Below, in pieces: positions 45,352 through 58,024 of a stretch of DNA of 64,000 nt. Source of the DNA: Atrina japonica (lineage: Eukaryota; Mollusca; Bivalvia; Pterioida; Pinnidae); the NCBI GenBank assembly GCA_030159075.1, contig BROG01000032.1, forward strand, positions 571,001 through 635,000. The letters run 5' to 3'. The notes beneath the pieces were generated by a model, which saw only the letters and a list, made by a program, of their open reading frames with translations, was not told the DNA's origin and searched no databases. A program made the position numbers and the translations under genes. The number at the start of each line of letters is the position of its first letter. The stretch's first letter is position 1.

Positions 45352-45470
45352 TCTTTAGAAAATATATATCTAATTGAAATTACAGGCCAGCTAATTAAGT
45401 CTATAATTGACAGAAACGATCGTCTTGAGCATTATAACGTGGTATTATGTTTATGATAATATTTGCAATG
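45352..45470 (+). repeat. Dispersed repeat, copy 5 of 5
   Basis: TTGACAGAAACGATCGTCTT, GAGCATTATAACGTGGTATT and ATGTTTATGATAA match the right half of the family. Confidence 0.7.
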
Positions 45471-45908
45471 GTTTTTGAGCCAACATAAAAAGGATTCAAT
45501 TTTACGGTGGTAGACAGGCGGCTAGGTTGTAAACTTGAGGGAAAAAAATGTTACAATGGGTTTTTTTTATCACATACAAACTCTATAACATGCATAGTCT
45601 GCTTAACGGCTAAAATCCGTACCGACTTGTGTATCATAATGTATTGCGATATAAGAAGAAGCATGCACCACGACATACATATGTGTCATATTGTTAGGAA
45701 TATTCAGTGTAACATTGGAGATAGTAGTGTAGAACACAGAAACAGTGAATGGAGAACTATCAATACATCATTACATCTTGTACATTGCAAAGTAGATAAC
45801 TTATTGATATAGCTCTTAGGTGTCAATAACACACACATGCAGTTATATAGTAACAAAAGAACGAACATAATACCAGTTCCCCCCAAAAAAATATCGATAT
45901 ATTTTCGT

Positions 45909-46023
<115 letters not shown>

Positions 46024-46024
46024 A

Positions 46025-46845
46025 CCAAGCAACTTCTAACACGTTTATTGGTTTAGAATATTTTAATCATACATATAAAGCAGTGACATAATATGCTCTG
46101 AAATAAAATAAAATATATGTAAATACAAATATTACAATTTATGATCATGATCATTAATAATTTCACACTTTAATATATCTCAAAAAGATATGTTGACATT
46201 ATCAAAATTTACAATATATAGTTGATGACAATTAAACCATCAATATTTTAGAATAATTAAAGTGGGTATTTATAATTACTTGATTGAAATACAAAATACT
46301 AACTTTATGTTTTTCAAGATAAAAAGTTAAATAAAAAATTCAAAATTACAATTATCAAAAATAGTAATCAAAATAATAATAACCTTCAGTGTTCAGCGAT
46401 GGAGTTTCGAGAATGATAAATTTCATACTGATACAATTTAGATAGAAATCTGAATTTATAGAATAAGATTCGGTTAGAACTGGCTTAGCCTGGACAGATC
46501 TACCCTAAATTTCAATAGATTTCCAAATATGGACTAGTGAGTTGAATCTGAACACTCAATGACAGCAAAAACCAAAAATGCATAAAGTAAAACATAAATT
46601 AACATAAACTAAGCATAAGGTGACAACAGGCTTAATATAAAATCTGGAATAACGGTAACTGTTTTATGGACTAAAATAATGTTCACTTGTCCACATACTC
46701 CCCAGCTTTGTATTTAGCGTCCCGATAAATGTTAATACAATATGTCCACATACTTTCCAGACAAATAAGTATATAGGCAATACTAACCAATAAACGTTCT
46801 TATAATGATCTTAAAACAAATCAGTGATAATTCTGTTATAATTTT
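46025..46845. other. AT-rich stretch 3' of the Ty3/Gypsy fragment
   Basis: No gene is recognised. If the retroelement had a 3' LTR it should lie here, but only one side survives and I could not identify a repeat partner. Confidence 0.4.
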
Positions 46846-46851
46846 ACCACC

Positions 46852-48737
46852 TCATTTATGTACAGTTTTTACAACATCTCTTCTATTAAGGTTTTTCAAA
46901 ATGTCATCATCGGATTGAACAGACACTACATTGCCAAGAATATTTACAACACTATACACAGTAGAGTCCCATACGTCCTGAATTTTGTTTCGTCCACGTA
47001 CTTGTCTATTACGTATATACACTTTATCACCGATCTCAAGTTTTGGTTCAAAAACAGTTTTGTCATGATGTGATTTTCTATCAGATGCTTGTTGTAATAT
47101 ACGCTCCCCAGCTTTTCCAAAAGCATAACGTAACCGATCCTGATGTTTAAAAATCCACTCATCTGTTGTTATTTGATTATTGTCATCATTGCAGCCCGAA
47201 TCAACAGAACCAAGTAAAAAATCAACTGGTAATTTTGGTTGACGACCAAACATCAAGTAATATGGGCTGTGCCCCAGTTGTTGAATTCTGTGTGACGTTA
47301 TATGCATATAGTAATTCAGCAAGATGTTTTGGCCAGTGACGTTTTCTTTCAGGTGTTAATGATCGTAAAAGGTTATGTAAAGTTCTATTGAATCTTTCAC
47401 ATTGGCCATTTCCTTCTGGGTGGTATGGCGTGGTTCGTGATCGAGAGATTCCATACAACTTGCAAAGCTGTGAAATTATGCTGGCTTCGAAGTTTCGGCC
47501 TTGATCCGAGTGTAATATCTCTGGTATGCCAAATTTATAAAACCATTCTGTTAATAGAGTGTTTGCAACAGTATCTGCTTTTTGATCTTTTGTAGCAACA
47601 GCATGTGTAAATTTTGTAAAAACATCAGTCATGATAAGCAAATTTTCCTTTCCATTGGAAGGTTCTAGAACTGTGAAGTCAATTGCCAAAATTTGCAGTG
47701 GTCTCCAAACTATCATATGACCCATACTTGTGTGGACAGCTGGTTGTGGCATCTTTGATATGACACATCTATCACATCGTTTGCAATAATCCTTAACAGA
47801 CCTAAAAATTCCAGGCCAATAACATCTAGATCTAATAGTTGAAAATGTACGTTCAATTCCCTGATGACCTAATTTATCATGGCAATTAACTAACACTTTT
47901 TCACATAAGCACTTTGGAATAATTATTTGCTTCAGTTCTCCCATGATTGGATCTTTGATTACTCTATAGAGAATACCATTTTCTAATATGATCCTGTTCC
48001 ACTGACGTAACAAAACTAATACAGGATGAGCTAACTTTTGAAGATCTCGGTTTGACTTTTGTTCTCCAAATTTCAGCAAATTTTGATATTGTAGAGTCTT
48101 GCTCTTGAAGTGTTTTGATTTCATTTGGTTGTAAGGATGGAAACGTGCTGTATGACGATATTTCGTTTTCAGACAATATACAATTTTTATTTTCATTGAC
48201 GACTTCAGGTGGAATTCTAGAAGATTGAACAAATTTATCTAATAGTACACTGAAATCATTTGGCGTTTTGTTGTCATCCTTATCGTGCATTCGTGACAAA
48301 GCATCCGCATTGCTGTTGTGTTTGCCAGGTCAATATTTCACTTCAAAATTGTACATTGCCAGTTTCGATATCCATCTTTGTTCATGCGCATTAAGTTTTG
48401 AAGAATTCAAATAACACAACGGGTTATTATCTGTAAACACAGTGAATTTTGCACCAATAAAATAATCCTTGAACTTTTCAGTTATCGCCCATGTCAGTGA
48501 TAATAATTCAAGTTTTCTTGAACTGTAATTTTGCATATTTTTGTAGTTCGGTCGTAAAGAACGGCTAGCATAAGCTATGACCTTTTGATGTAAATATATA
48601 TACACACACTTTAGAATCACAAATGTTCGTGAAATAAAATTTTTCTGTTGTTTTAGAAGTATAAATTTGTTGAAACTGGATTTCATTAAAAATAAAATAT
48701 CTTGAGATATCTGATCAGCAAGCAAATTTGACTTCAA
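46852..48737 (-). mobile_element. Ty3/Gypsy pol fragment: RNase H, integrase; degraded
   Basis: Read on the minus strand. RNase H comes first (VIAYASRSLR, KLELLSLTWAI, FTVFTDNNPLCYL near 48430-48580). An in-frame TGA follows just after FEVKY, where the PGKHNSNADALSR motif begins. A frame change near 48070 leads to the integrase: an H2C2 zinc site (NCHDKLGHQG ... YCKRCDRC) and the catalytic core with Asp in ILAIDFTV, Asp in LHSDQGRNFE and Glu in NGQCERFNRTL. A second frame change near 47315 leads to SPYYLMFGRQPKLP and the C-terminal domain ending near 46852. Reverse transcriptase, protease and gag are missing and no LTR pair was found. It is a 5'-truncated, inactive relic of a Metaviridae-type retrotransposon. 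Confidence 0.9.
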
Positions 48738-48744
48738 TATGACA

Positions 48745-49480
48745 TTTCATGACACTGTGCCACCTCGTGTTTCAATACGATTTCTGAAGATTTCTTTCCA
48801 TTATTTTTATTTAAGGATTGTTTTTCATTTTTTGAACATCATCGGGGTATAAAAGCAGTTGCTCATGGAAAAAATTCTGTGCAGCACAAAGTAGTTCTCT
48901 TTTCTGATCGCAAATACTAATGAAATTAACGTTTATCTTTTTTATATCATTTTGAAAGAAACTAGTGATATGGACAATTTTGAATACTTATTCCCAGATT
49001 TAGTTCGCGATTTTTAATATTCGACCATTTAGTAGTGCGGGTTAAATGTGTCAGAAGAGAATTACCCGAATAGGTCGTGTGCAAATGGCTGATAGGCCTA
49101 CCATATGATCGTTGTTTACAACAAATTTTCATTCTGATATTTTATCAGTGGAATATATTACAGAAAGTTGAGTGTGACTGTTTATATTCGTTGATGACAT
49201 CTGGAAGTAGCCTATCTATTTGATATTTTATCAATCGCTGAATCAGCTGGGAAATGCCGTGAACTGTGAAGGGGTGACGGTTTCGTAAGTAGACCTATTT
49301 CAGTATATAGGCTAGCCCACTAGCAAATCCTTCAAATCAATTGAAACAAGACAAATGCAGATTATGTTGTGAAATAACAAACTTATATTGTTCTGTTTAA
49401 AAGATAATTATCGACACGTTCGTTATGGAAAATCCGTGTAGGCCTATAAATTATGATAGATCCATATGTCAATTCAGAAT
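48745..49480. other. Unassigned stretch
   Basis: No gene recognised; not obviously part of the retrotransposon. Confidence 0.4.
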
Positions 49481-49484
49481 TCAG

Positions 49485-50120
49485 TTTTTACCAGCTGATC
49501 ATATAGAGTATCCCATCAATTTACTGAGAAACCTATGAATACTGCTTAAAATGCTCTGCATTAACATTACATGTTGTGAAAAACAAGATGGACCTGGTAG
49601 TTAGTCTAGCAATTAATAGGATTTGAGGTTAACTGAGAGTCGATTTCACGCGATGCGAGTGACAGGAATAGCCTATATGGTGACTGAAAAGCAAGCTGTT
49701 TATCAGAGATGCAGGACAAAATTGCACTAGACCTGACTCCCTTTTCAACTTACTTACAAGCAACGTAGCTACGAAGCATATTTTTGTTTCTGAGGCCTGT
49801 GTTTCTTTTCATAATATAACCTAGACCTATCGCAATAGGCCTATGATATATGCATCTACAGTGTGCTACAGATGCAGGCTTAGTCTTGTGTTTACGATTT
49901 CTTTCAGTGATTTTTGTTTGTTTTGTGGTAATTAATGGTATCAAATAAATATATGGAATGAATGTGTGTTATTTTATTTTTTATTGATTCATTCATATGT
50001 TCAAAGAATACTTGTCCGACAAATCGCTGCCGTAACATGGTCATGGAAAGGGTTCCTTAGATATTAAGGTATTCCTACGCCAGCTAGCGGTTAACACTTA
50101 GATCACGTGATGACTAACTG
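49485..50120 (+). repeat. Dispersed duplication, copy 2
   Basis: ACCAGCTGATCATATAGAGT, GCAAGCTGTTTATCAGAGAT, TGTGCTACAGATGCAGGC and AACACTTAGATCACGTGA match 20385-21065 in order and orientation, with small indels. Confidence 0.75.
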
Positions 50121-50124
50121 GTTT

Positions 50125-50690
50125 TATTGATACAACAAAACGGACGTTCTCTATAACTGTAATGAAGGAAATTACAGTCGGTATGTAAATATTGTATAAT
50201 ATATAACTCTACGAAGCAATCCTTCAGTCTCATTATTAAATCCGTTTTTTATCAGAATTGTAAATTAGATCTAATTTAGAATCTAACTACTCATGTTATC
50301 AGTTTATTATAAACACTTTGTTTTGACAATATAGAAAGATTATTACTTAAAGATATACAGTTGTGAATTTGATAACGAAGTTTGAACAAAGGGAGCAAAC
50401 TCTCAAATCATTACGATATCTTACGATCTTTTCTACATACTGTTAAACTTCTACTGTTTTATCTCTATATGGTAAACTTAATACTAAAAAGCAGCATATT
50501 GCATCTTTAACATTCGCCACTAGAATAAAGAATTAAGTTGATGAACGGAAATATAAAATATCTAAAGCTAAATAAAGTTAACGCAGTTTTACAGCACTTT
50601 GAAGTATAAAGATATTACCATTTTCATTCTCCATCTAACAACAAAATGATAAATAAGTACGTGTTTTGTCATAGTAGTAGTAGTAATGGT
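50125..50690. other. Unassigned stretch
   Basis: AT-rich, no gene recognised. Confidence 0.4.
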
Positions 50691-50696
50691 GGTGTT

Positions 50697-50697
50697 T

Positions 50698-50730
<33 letters not shown>

Positions 50731-50735
50731 AAGTA

Positions 50736-50811
<76 letters not shown>

Positions 50812-50858
50812 AAGTAGTAGTAGTAGTAATAGTAGTAGTAGCAGTAGTAGTAGTAGTT
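50697..50858. repeat. (TAG)n trinucleotide microsatellite
   Basis: About 54 TAG triplets with occasional AAG, TAA and CAG changes. The poly-Val and poly-Tyr frames are not genes. Confidence 0.95.
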
Positions 50859-50879
50859 TATGTAGCGAATGTAGATAAA

Positions 50880-51950
50880 TGTCGCGCTAATACTAATTTG
50901 TTCATGTTTAACTGTCATAATACAACACATTCAGATCCTGTACAATGGAACTTGATGTCCGAATTATGCGGCGAATTTATAACTTAACTAAGAAGTGTTC
51001 AAGGACTCATGTTGACCAGCATTTGTTGAATTTAGGTACAATGGTCGCAGCCATTAAATTGTTAAATATCCATGAGTATGACACGCAATTTTAACCCAAA
51101 CTCGGTTATCCCATAGAAACCTCAGTTATCTATGGAATAACAAACCGTATCTCTGAATACCAGGTTATCCCATAGCTACCTCGTGGTATTTATAGGGTAG
51201 CTGGAGGTATCCATGTGATAGCCGATTTTTAACTTTGAATAACTCTTTATGTTCAGTGTTTTATTGATACTTAATGCTCAGCATTGACAAATCGGAAAAA
51301 TTCTTTTAGTCTAACTGCACAAACATCGTATTTCTTGTGGTTAGACCAATGTGAATTGGATCTCGACGTTTCTTTCCTGTTGCCAGCGGTGAGAATTAGT
51401 GTAAAGGTTAATGGTTAATTTTGTATGAGAGTTTGCAAACATTTTCCGGGGTCTCTATGTTCAGAAATTCTTGTCATCCTTTCTGAAACTGCACAATACG
51501 TAATTGAATACATTTGGAGTATGATGTAAAACACATGATATCGTAAATGCAACCTTCAAATCAAAACGAGAAAATTGTAATCGTACTTTTTTCCAGTTAG
51601 ATGATTGACAGCTGTCATTTAAATACTTCACTGATTAATCGACGCTGACAAGAAAGTTTTACCGCATGTTCATTTCTTTTTGAGTTGAATTAAATACACA
51701 TGTCTTTTTTACTTTGTTTTTATTTATAAAAGTAAAAAAGTAATCATTAATTATGTATATTTAATGTTAAATTTGCAATGTTTGATAAAAGTCAATTCTG
51801 CTTTTATAATGTAACTACAAAAAGAGATGAAAATAGTATGTGACGAATGTCACTTTTTACACAGCTATATTTAGTTGCAAACTGACTTTTGACACCCCAG
51901 TATCCTAGATCTGTCACAAAACATTCTTCACAAAATATATTATGCAAATA
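50880..51950. other. Unassigned stretch, possible small inverted element
   Basis: Between about 51105 and 51228, GGTTATCCCATAG/GGTATCC motifs recur in both orientations and may be a diverged MITE. No gene is supported. Confidence 0.35.
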
Positions 51951-51954
51951 AACC

Positions 51955-52085
51955 ATTTGATTCCTACTTTAGATCCCACCTCTAGATTTCCAGAACTCCG
52001 TGTTTGTCCAATATTTACCAGATTTGTATATTGTATCCTGGGCATCCTGAAGAGAAATACTTTGGTATCTGCTATTTTTATTTAC
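51955..52085 (+). mobile_element. RT retroelement, subfamily A, isolated 3' end
   Basis: GATCCCACCTCTAGATTTCC, CCGTGTTTGTCCAATATTTA, ATCCTGGGCATCCTGA and ACTTTGGTATCTG are the last part of the subfamily A tail. Confidence 0.8.
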
Positions 52086-52089
52086 CTAT

Positions 52090-52600
52090 TCCATGTACTT
52101 AAAAGAATATCCAGCTTTGTGAATGCAAAGTCAGTATTTGTCATGTCTAGTTAAATGCAGGCTCGGTATTTGGCGGGGCAATGTCAACGTGCCTGACCTG
52201 TTTAGACTACTTTTTGTTTGGAGGCAAAGCCAGAATTTGTGCCCCGTCTAGTGAAATACAGACCCAGTGTTTAACTGTCTCTTCATATTCAGACTCAGTG
52301 TTTTACAGTCTAGGTAAATGCAAATCCAGTGTTTGAAGTCCTAGACTAGGTAAATGCTGATCCAGTGTCTTACAGTCTTCTATATAACAAACCGGTGTTC
52401 CATAGAAGACATTCCCCTTAACAAGTCTTCCCAGGGGATGGTGTGCTATATAGCAGATAATCTCCTTGCCACAGCTACTATATAGTAAATCATCCCCTTT
52501 TGTTTTAGCATTCTGGAAAATCATAAGTCAATTTAATTTCCTGTTGTACATACGCGTAGTGCAATTTTGAATAAATTTTAGATCGGTTACGGTACGAGGG
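52090..52600. other. Low-order repeated sequence
   Basis: GTCTAGTTAAATGCAG/CAGACCCAGTGTTT-type segments recur loosely at about 52145, 52250, 52310 and 52345, and again at 52900. No gene is supported. Confidence 0.45.
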
Positions 52601-52609
52601 GGAAATCTG

Positions 52610-52872
52610 CTTTGGTCTGGATGGGGATGGTCTCCTACATAATGAACCCCCACAGGGATGGTTCTAAGATAAAGTAGATAATCAGGGGAGAATTGCTATC
52701 GGGGATGATCTGCTACATAATGACCCCCAGGGGTGGCTCTAAGATAAAGTAGATAATCAGGGGATAATTGCTATTGGGGATGATCTGCTACATAATGACC
52801 CCCCCCCCCAGGGGTGGCTCTAAGATAAAGTAGATAATCAGGGGAGAATTGCTATCGGGGATGATCTGCCTT
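52610..52872 (+). repeat. Tandem repeat, about 3 units of 82-99 bp
   Basis: Each unit reads GGGGATGATCTGCTACATAA, TGACCCCC, AGGGGTGGCTCTAAGATAAA, GTAGATAATCAGGGGAGAAT, TGCTATCG. Unit length varies mainly through a C-run (four to ten or more C). Confidence 0.9.
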
Positions 52873-52879
52873 ATGACAG

Positions 52880-53435
52880 TGGTACTTGCACTGCCTAGTT
52901 TAATGCAGACCCAGTATTTTGGAGGGCAAAATCAGTACTTATCTTGTCTAGATTTATCAGTGTGTTTTGAGGGGAATCCGTACCAATCATGTCCAGTCAT
53001 CCACGGTGATGGGTATTAGCCGAGACACGACATCCTGGTGTTTGGTCTGTGACATAGTGATGAGTTGTTTGGTAACTTACTTATATACTTATGTTTATTT
53101 ATTTATATCATTGAAGTATATTAATGAATGTTTATTTCATGACGATCGTGAATAATTTAGAATCAATTTTCAATGTTAATTTGGTCGTTTGCCAAACTTA
53201 GCACAGTAAAATGTGTTTGAGAGAGAGAGTTCTGTTAGAGCATTATGTATATTAAGTATTTGTAGATTGTTTGTCAACAAATGTTGAATCATAAACATCT
53301 GGATGTTATCTAACACACAAAGTCTACACTTGTGCCAAAATCTTGTTTTATTGGCTAAGCTGTAAATGCAATTAAATGTGATTATAGACAGTAGATAATA
53401 ATTGTATTAACAGTAAATTCGTAAATTATATAAAC
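52880..53435. other. Unassigned stretch
   Basis: No gene recognised; the 62-codon frame at 52967 has no motif. Confidence 0.4.
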
Positions 53436-53439
53436 TGAC

Positions 53440-54165
53440 ATAGACAACGGACTATTACTATTAGTCAGATAACTATTGTTTCTGTAGATTCTTATATCAT
53501 ATAAACTGACACAAAGTATGGACTGTTTTATTATTAGTCAGATAACTATTGTTTCTGTAGATTCTTATATCATATAAACTGACACAAAGTATGGACTGTT
53601 TTATTATTAGTCAGATAACTATTGTTTCTGTAGATTCTTATATCATATAAACTGACGCAAAGTATGGACTGTTTTTTTAGTCAGATCACCATTGTTTCTG
53701 TAGATTCTTATATCATATAAACTGACACAAAGTATGGACTGTTTTTTAGTCAGATAACTATTGTTTCTGTAGATTCTTATATCATATAAACTGACAAAAA
53801 GTATGGACTGTTTTTTTAGTCAGATCACCATTGTTTCTGTAGATTCTTATATCATATAAACTGACACAAAGTAAGGACTGTTTTTTAGTCAGATCACCAT
53901 TGTTTCTGTAGATTCTTATGTCATATAAACTGACACAAAGTAAGGACTGTTTTTTAGTCAGATCACCATTGTTTCTGTAGATTCTTATATCATATAAACT
54001 GACACAAAGTATGGACTGTTTTTGTAGTCAGATCACCATTGTTTCTGTAGATTCTTATGTCATATAAACTAACACAAAGTAAGGACTGTTTTATTATTAG
54101 TCAGATAACTATTGTTTTTCTGTAGATTCTTAAATCAAATAAACTAACACAAAGTGCGAACTAAG
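53440..54165 (+). repeat. Minisatellite, 10 units of 69-73 bp
   Basis: Units start at 53464, 53537, 53610, 53680, 53749, 53819, 53888, 53957, 54027 and 54100 (GTCAGAT as marker). Each holds ATTGTTTCTGTAGATTCTTA, TATCATATAAACTGACACAA and AGTATGGACTGTTTT. Two variants (GATAACTATT and GATCACCATT) occur in blocks. Diverged units continue at 54760-55005. Confidence 0.95.
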
Positions 54166-54620
54166 TTTTATTGTTTTATCCATGCATGGAATTCCCTACG
54201 CAAACTATAAGAAAATATAAATAACAGTCTTGCTTCCGAACGTTGCCTACAAAAAAAATTCTCCCTCCCGGTCTTTTAATTTTACTGTCGGCCCTCGCGT
54301 GATTGCCAAGGTGGCATTTTGAATTTCCTGCGATTGTGATACAGCTGCAACAAATGGATGCATCTAACCGCTTCGCTAGTTCCAATTAGGAACTGGTGAG
54401 AAAAATTCTTAACGATCGTGACAGTAAAATACAGCAAACGTTATAAAGGTCGCTGTGAAGTCCTCGGAGATTATTTAGCAAATAGTGGTACATCTCTAGA
54501 TTATTTATTAGTGTACAGAAACAAATGTTTGAATAATTTAATGAGGAAATGTTACGCAGAACTAATGAGTAAAGTTACTTGAATTATTAAAAAATAATTA
54601 TTTATTTGTCATATAACAAA

Positions 54621-54754
54621 ACAATTATTAACTGGGTCTGAGGTTAACAGCAATTTTGTTGGCACCCTCGTTCCTAACTATTTGCGTCGGGCAATAGTCA
54701 AGACCTCGGGTGCCAACGAAATTGATGTTGCCCTCAGACCCAATCAATAATTGT
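54621..54754. mobile_element. 134-bp MITE interrupting the minisatellite
   Basis: ACAATTATTAACTGGGTCTG and CAGACCCAATCAATAATTGT are inverted ends. Inner arms TTTGTTGGCACCCTCG and CGGGTGCCAACGAAA extend the palindrome. Confidence 0.85.
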
Positions 54755-54759
54755 ATACT

Positions 54760-55005
54760 ATTAGTCAGATAACTATTGTTTTACTGTAGATATGTTAATT
54801 ATATAAACTGACACAAAGTACGGACAAAGTTTTACTATTATTAGATAACTGTTGTTTTACTGTACATATATCAATCATATAAACCGGCACAGAGTACGGA
54901 CTAAGTTGTATTGTTAGTCAGATAACTATTATTTTACTGTGGATTCGTAAATGAAATAGACCTAAGACAGAGTACGGACTAAGTTTTACTATTAGTCAGA
55001 TACCA
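54760..55005 (+). repeat. Diverged minisatellite units after the MITE
   Basis: Three to four units with TTAGTCAGATAACTATTGTT, TATATAAACTGACACAAAGT and ACGGAC, older and more diverged than the units before 54165. Confidence 0.85.
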
Positions 55006-55014
55006 AGAAAAAGA

Positions 55015-55935
55015 ATTCTACATAAATGAACTAATCTTACAAACTTTCAGATAACTTTGTGCTTGGACATTCTTGCATCATTACAACACGTTGAAATTTA
55101 ATTAATCAATAAATAATGACGACAGTTATTACGATTGCTTCATCTGACGTCCGTCAAAATATAAATTAGATAGATAACAATACAAGTGCCTTAATTTGCA
55201 AGTTAATTAATGACAAATGAATGGAATGACATGAAGGATAATAAAAGCCATCCATTTGATATCATTTGAATTCTTAAATTATTAAAGACGAAACTCAATT
55301 CTGACAATTATATACAGCAAAATGCAAATTTTTGATTATATTTGTTTATTTTAGTAATTAGTGTGTTCATATGATAACTTTTTGATTAACATCTTTACTA
55401 CACACTCTTTAGCGAGGACCACACAATATGTATCAGAAAGCTGCTGATATAATTCACTTTTGAATTAGTTTGTTCAACATATATTGTGGTATTTTAAATT
55501 CAAAACGATACCGAAAACAAATATCTTATCATACAAAAATCGGATAAAATTTCCCGAATGTCTCCTTAATAACGAGTATATTGAATTGAGAGAGAGAGAG
55601 AGAGATATATAGGATGTTATTTTGTGAAATATTGTTTTTTCATCTTAACACTATTGAGTTTAGAATACTACATAGCAGAAAACAAAATCAGTGATATTTT
55701 GTATCATAAGTAAGTAGTGAATTCATTTTAATGAGTATTCATGCATTTGATAAAAATCTACATTTTACACATCACTGATATTCATTTACAACCAGCTGGT
55801 ATTGCGATTTTGAAACTTCCATGGATTAAACTACATACAATGTCCTTAACAATATAGATTTTGCGATTTAAAATGATAATTGAACAAAATATATAATCGC
55901 CATGTCCACAAATGAATCATGGAAATTGAAAATCG
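55015..55935. other. Unassigned stretch
   Basis: AT-rich; only a short (GA)n run near 55588. No gene recognised. Confidence 0.4.
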
Positions 55936-55942
55936 AGATTGT

Positions 55943-56218
55943 AGTTGTTGTTGTATGGTTGTTTAACGTCCCACTCAAGGATCTTTCACTCATATGGAGA
56001 CGTGTCCAATGTCAGTGAAGGGTTTCAAAGTTTGGCCTATGCTCGGCACTTACGGCCATTGAGCAGTGAGGGTTATTTGACTTGCCGATACCTATTGTGA
56101 CACGGGACCTCTGTTTTACTGTCTCATCCGAAGGACAAGAATACGACCTGCCGCCGGCTGTACTCGAACTCACGACCTCACGATCAAGAGTCGAGCGTGC
56201 TGCGTACTGAGACAGGCC
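55943..56218 (-). mobile_element. SINE family 1, copy with tRNA-like head
   Basis: On the minus strand the head reads CTGTCTCAGTACGCAGCACG, then GTGAGTTCGAGTACAGCC (B box). The body follows with GTCCTTCGGATGAGACAGTA, GCCGAGCATAGGCC, ACGTCTCCATATGAGTGAAA and GTGGGACGTTAAACAACC. The end carries TTG triplet complements (ACAACAACAAC), a typical SINE tail. Confidence 0.85.
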
Positions 56219-56219
56219 G

Positions 56220-57730
56220 GTTTATGAGACTGTATCTATTTTTTATGTTTAAAGGTATTGGATTACTCGGTAGGTCACGTGTATCTATACACAGTCTAAA
56301 CAGTTATAATAGATTCGACAAGTCATGTGATGGAACGCAAGGTTATATCCTTACGTTTGACTCCACTAGAGGCCGTTTCTTCATTCCCAGAATGGTACTT
56401 TTAAAGATTTAAGAAATTTAACTGCCACTGATTTGGTTATCATAATGGTTTCAATTTCGCATGTAGGTCTTCAATGCAAGATTGATTGGCAGTTGGTAGT
56501 ACCACATCCTTTACATTTACATAGAATGTCAAAACTAGTCAATATTTTATCGCAATATGTTATGTCACAAAGAAGAGGAATCCCTATTTTGTATTACTTG
56601 TAAAAGGATATAGTCTTTTAAACCATAATGTGACCCATACGTTTCACCTTCTATTTTGATATTCTATCTCGTTTTTCCGTTACATTAATATGGTCGAGTG
56701 TTTGGGAACAAAATAGATGTCGAAATGGTATTGTATTATTTTTTCTTCATGTTGTTATTTTTCAAAATTAATGTTCTTTATCAGGTTGATATAAAATGTG
56801 TAATCATGTACCTATACAACTTATTTGCGTTTCACCACTGCATTTGAATTCCTACAACTCAACAATTTCATGTATCTTCTTACTAAAGTTAACTATCTCA
56901 TTGTAATAAGTTAGTAGCGACTGAAAATCTCCACATTAATAAATATCTATAGAAACTGTAAAATATATGTCTGTTGTATTTGTTTTACAAAAAAGGTTTT
57001 GTTGTTCGTATGACAAGAGATTTTGCGTTCTGTGTTATCCAGCTGTCTAACTTTGATCAAAGCCAAGGATTTAGTTAAAGTTTGAAAGAGCTTTAGCATG
57101 GTAATTTTTATGTAATATTTTAGACAGAGATGATATGTTCTCGTATCCATGATCACATGAAATAAAGATTTCCGAGAATAACCATTTCATACTGAGATCT
57201 TTTCTTCCGTCTAAGATAATTCTATGTTCGCCAAAAATCACATCGAAGCTGATATATCGATACTCGCTTCTTAATATAAGCAAATAGCGAGGACAAAATG
57301 AACTCTTCAACTGGATACCTTAAAAATTTGAAATTTTAATATGGTATCGCACTCTGTCAAGTCCAAGTATGTTAAAGTCAAAGTCATTTTAGCAATACAA
57401 ATAGGTCGAAATGCTTACACCCTTTTCTAAAAGAAAATACTTGAATATGTTTTGTTATAAGATTTTTTCCTAGTGGTATAATTGTTGCCACCCCTTTAAC
57501 TCCATGATAGTTTCTGATGTTTCTCTTTAATCTTTCTTGTTGTACGAGCAAATTCGCATATAAGTGTTTCGACAATTCCCTCGATTCTTTGATACGGTTG
57601 CACAGCGGCTATCATTGGATTGTTGATATTTGAACTGCTTGTAATCCGACACATTGATGTATTATAGTTATGATGTATCATTGTATCATTTGGAGAAAAG
57701 AAAAGAAATAAAATCTTGAAATGCTTGTTC
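56220..57730. other. Unassigned stretch
   Basis: Frames of 60-80 codons exist on both strands, but none has motifs or splice support. Confidence 0.4.
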
Positions 57731-57735
57731 ACTCA

Positions 57736-57741
57736 TTTATT
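57736..57741 (-). promoter_or_regulatory. Candidate polyadenylation signal AATAAA
   Basis: The first AATAAA I see after the shematrin-like stop at 58025, giving a 3' UTR of about 300 bases. Confidence 0.4.
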
Positions 57742-58024
57742 AACAGTTATATACAATGACATTTCAGAATCAAAATTCAAAAACATCTGGTTGTCGTAGA
57801 AATATTTTACAAAATTTCTAGATGGGACTAAATACCACTTTCTGTTCGTGATACTGGTACTCTATTTTCGCTGCAATGGGCAATGTGCAAAAATAAACAT
57901 CTTGTAATCACTTACAAAAAGGGAATTTACTCAGTTGTTCGAATTTCGGTTCAGTCAAGTTGAGTTCGACATCCAATGGGCGAGACAAAATTAGGCTTAT
58001 AATCCTATCAATATTATGAGCTGC

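Noticed and set aside
56197..56412. 71-codon plus-strand frame starting MLRTETGRF
   Set aside because: It starts inside the SINE tRNA-like head and shows no signal peptide or conserved motif; the resemblance of MLR to the shell genes is chance.
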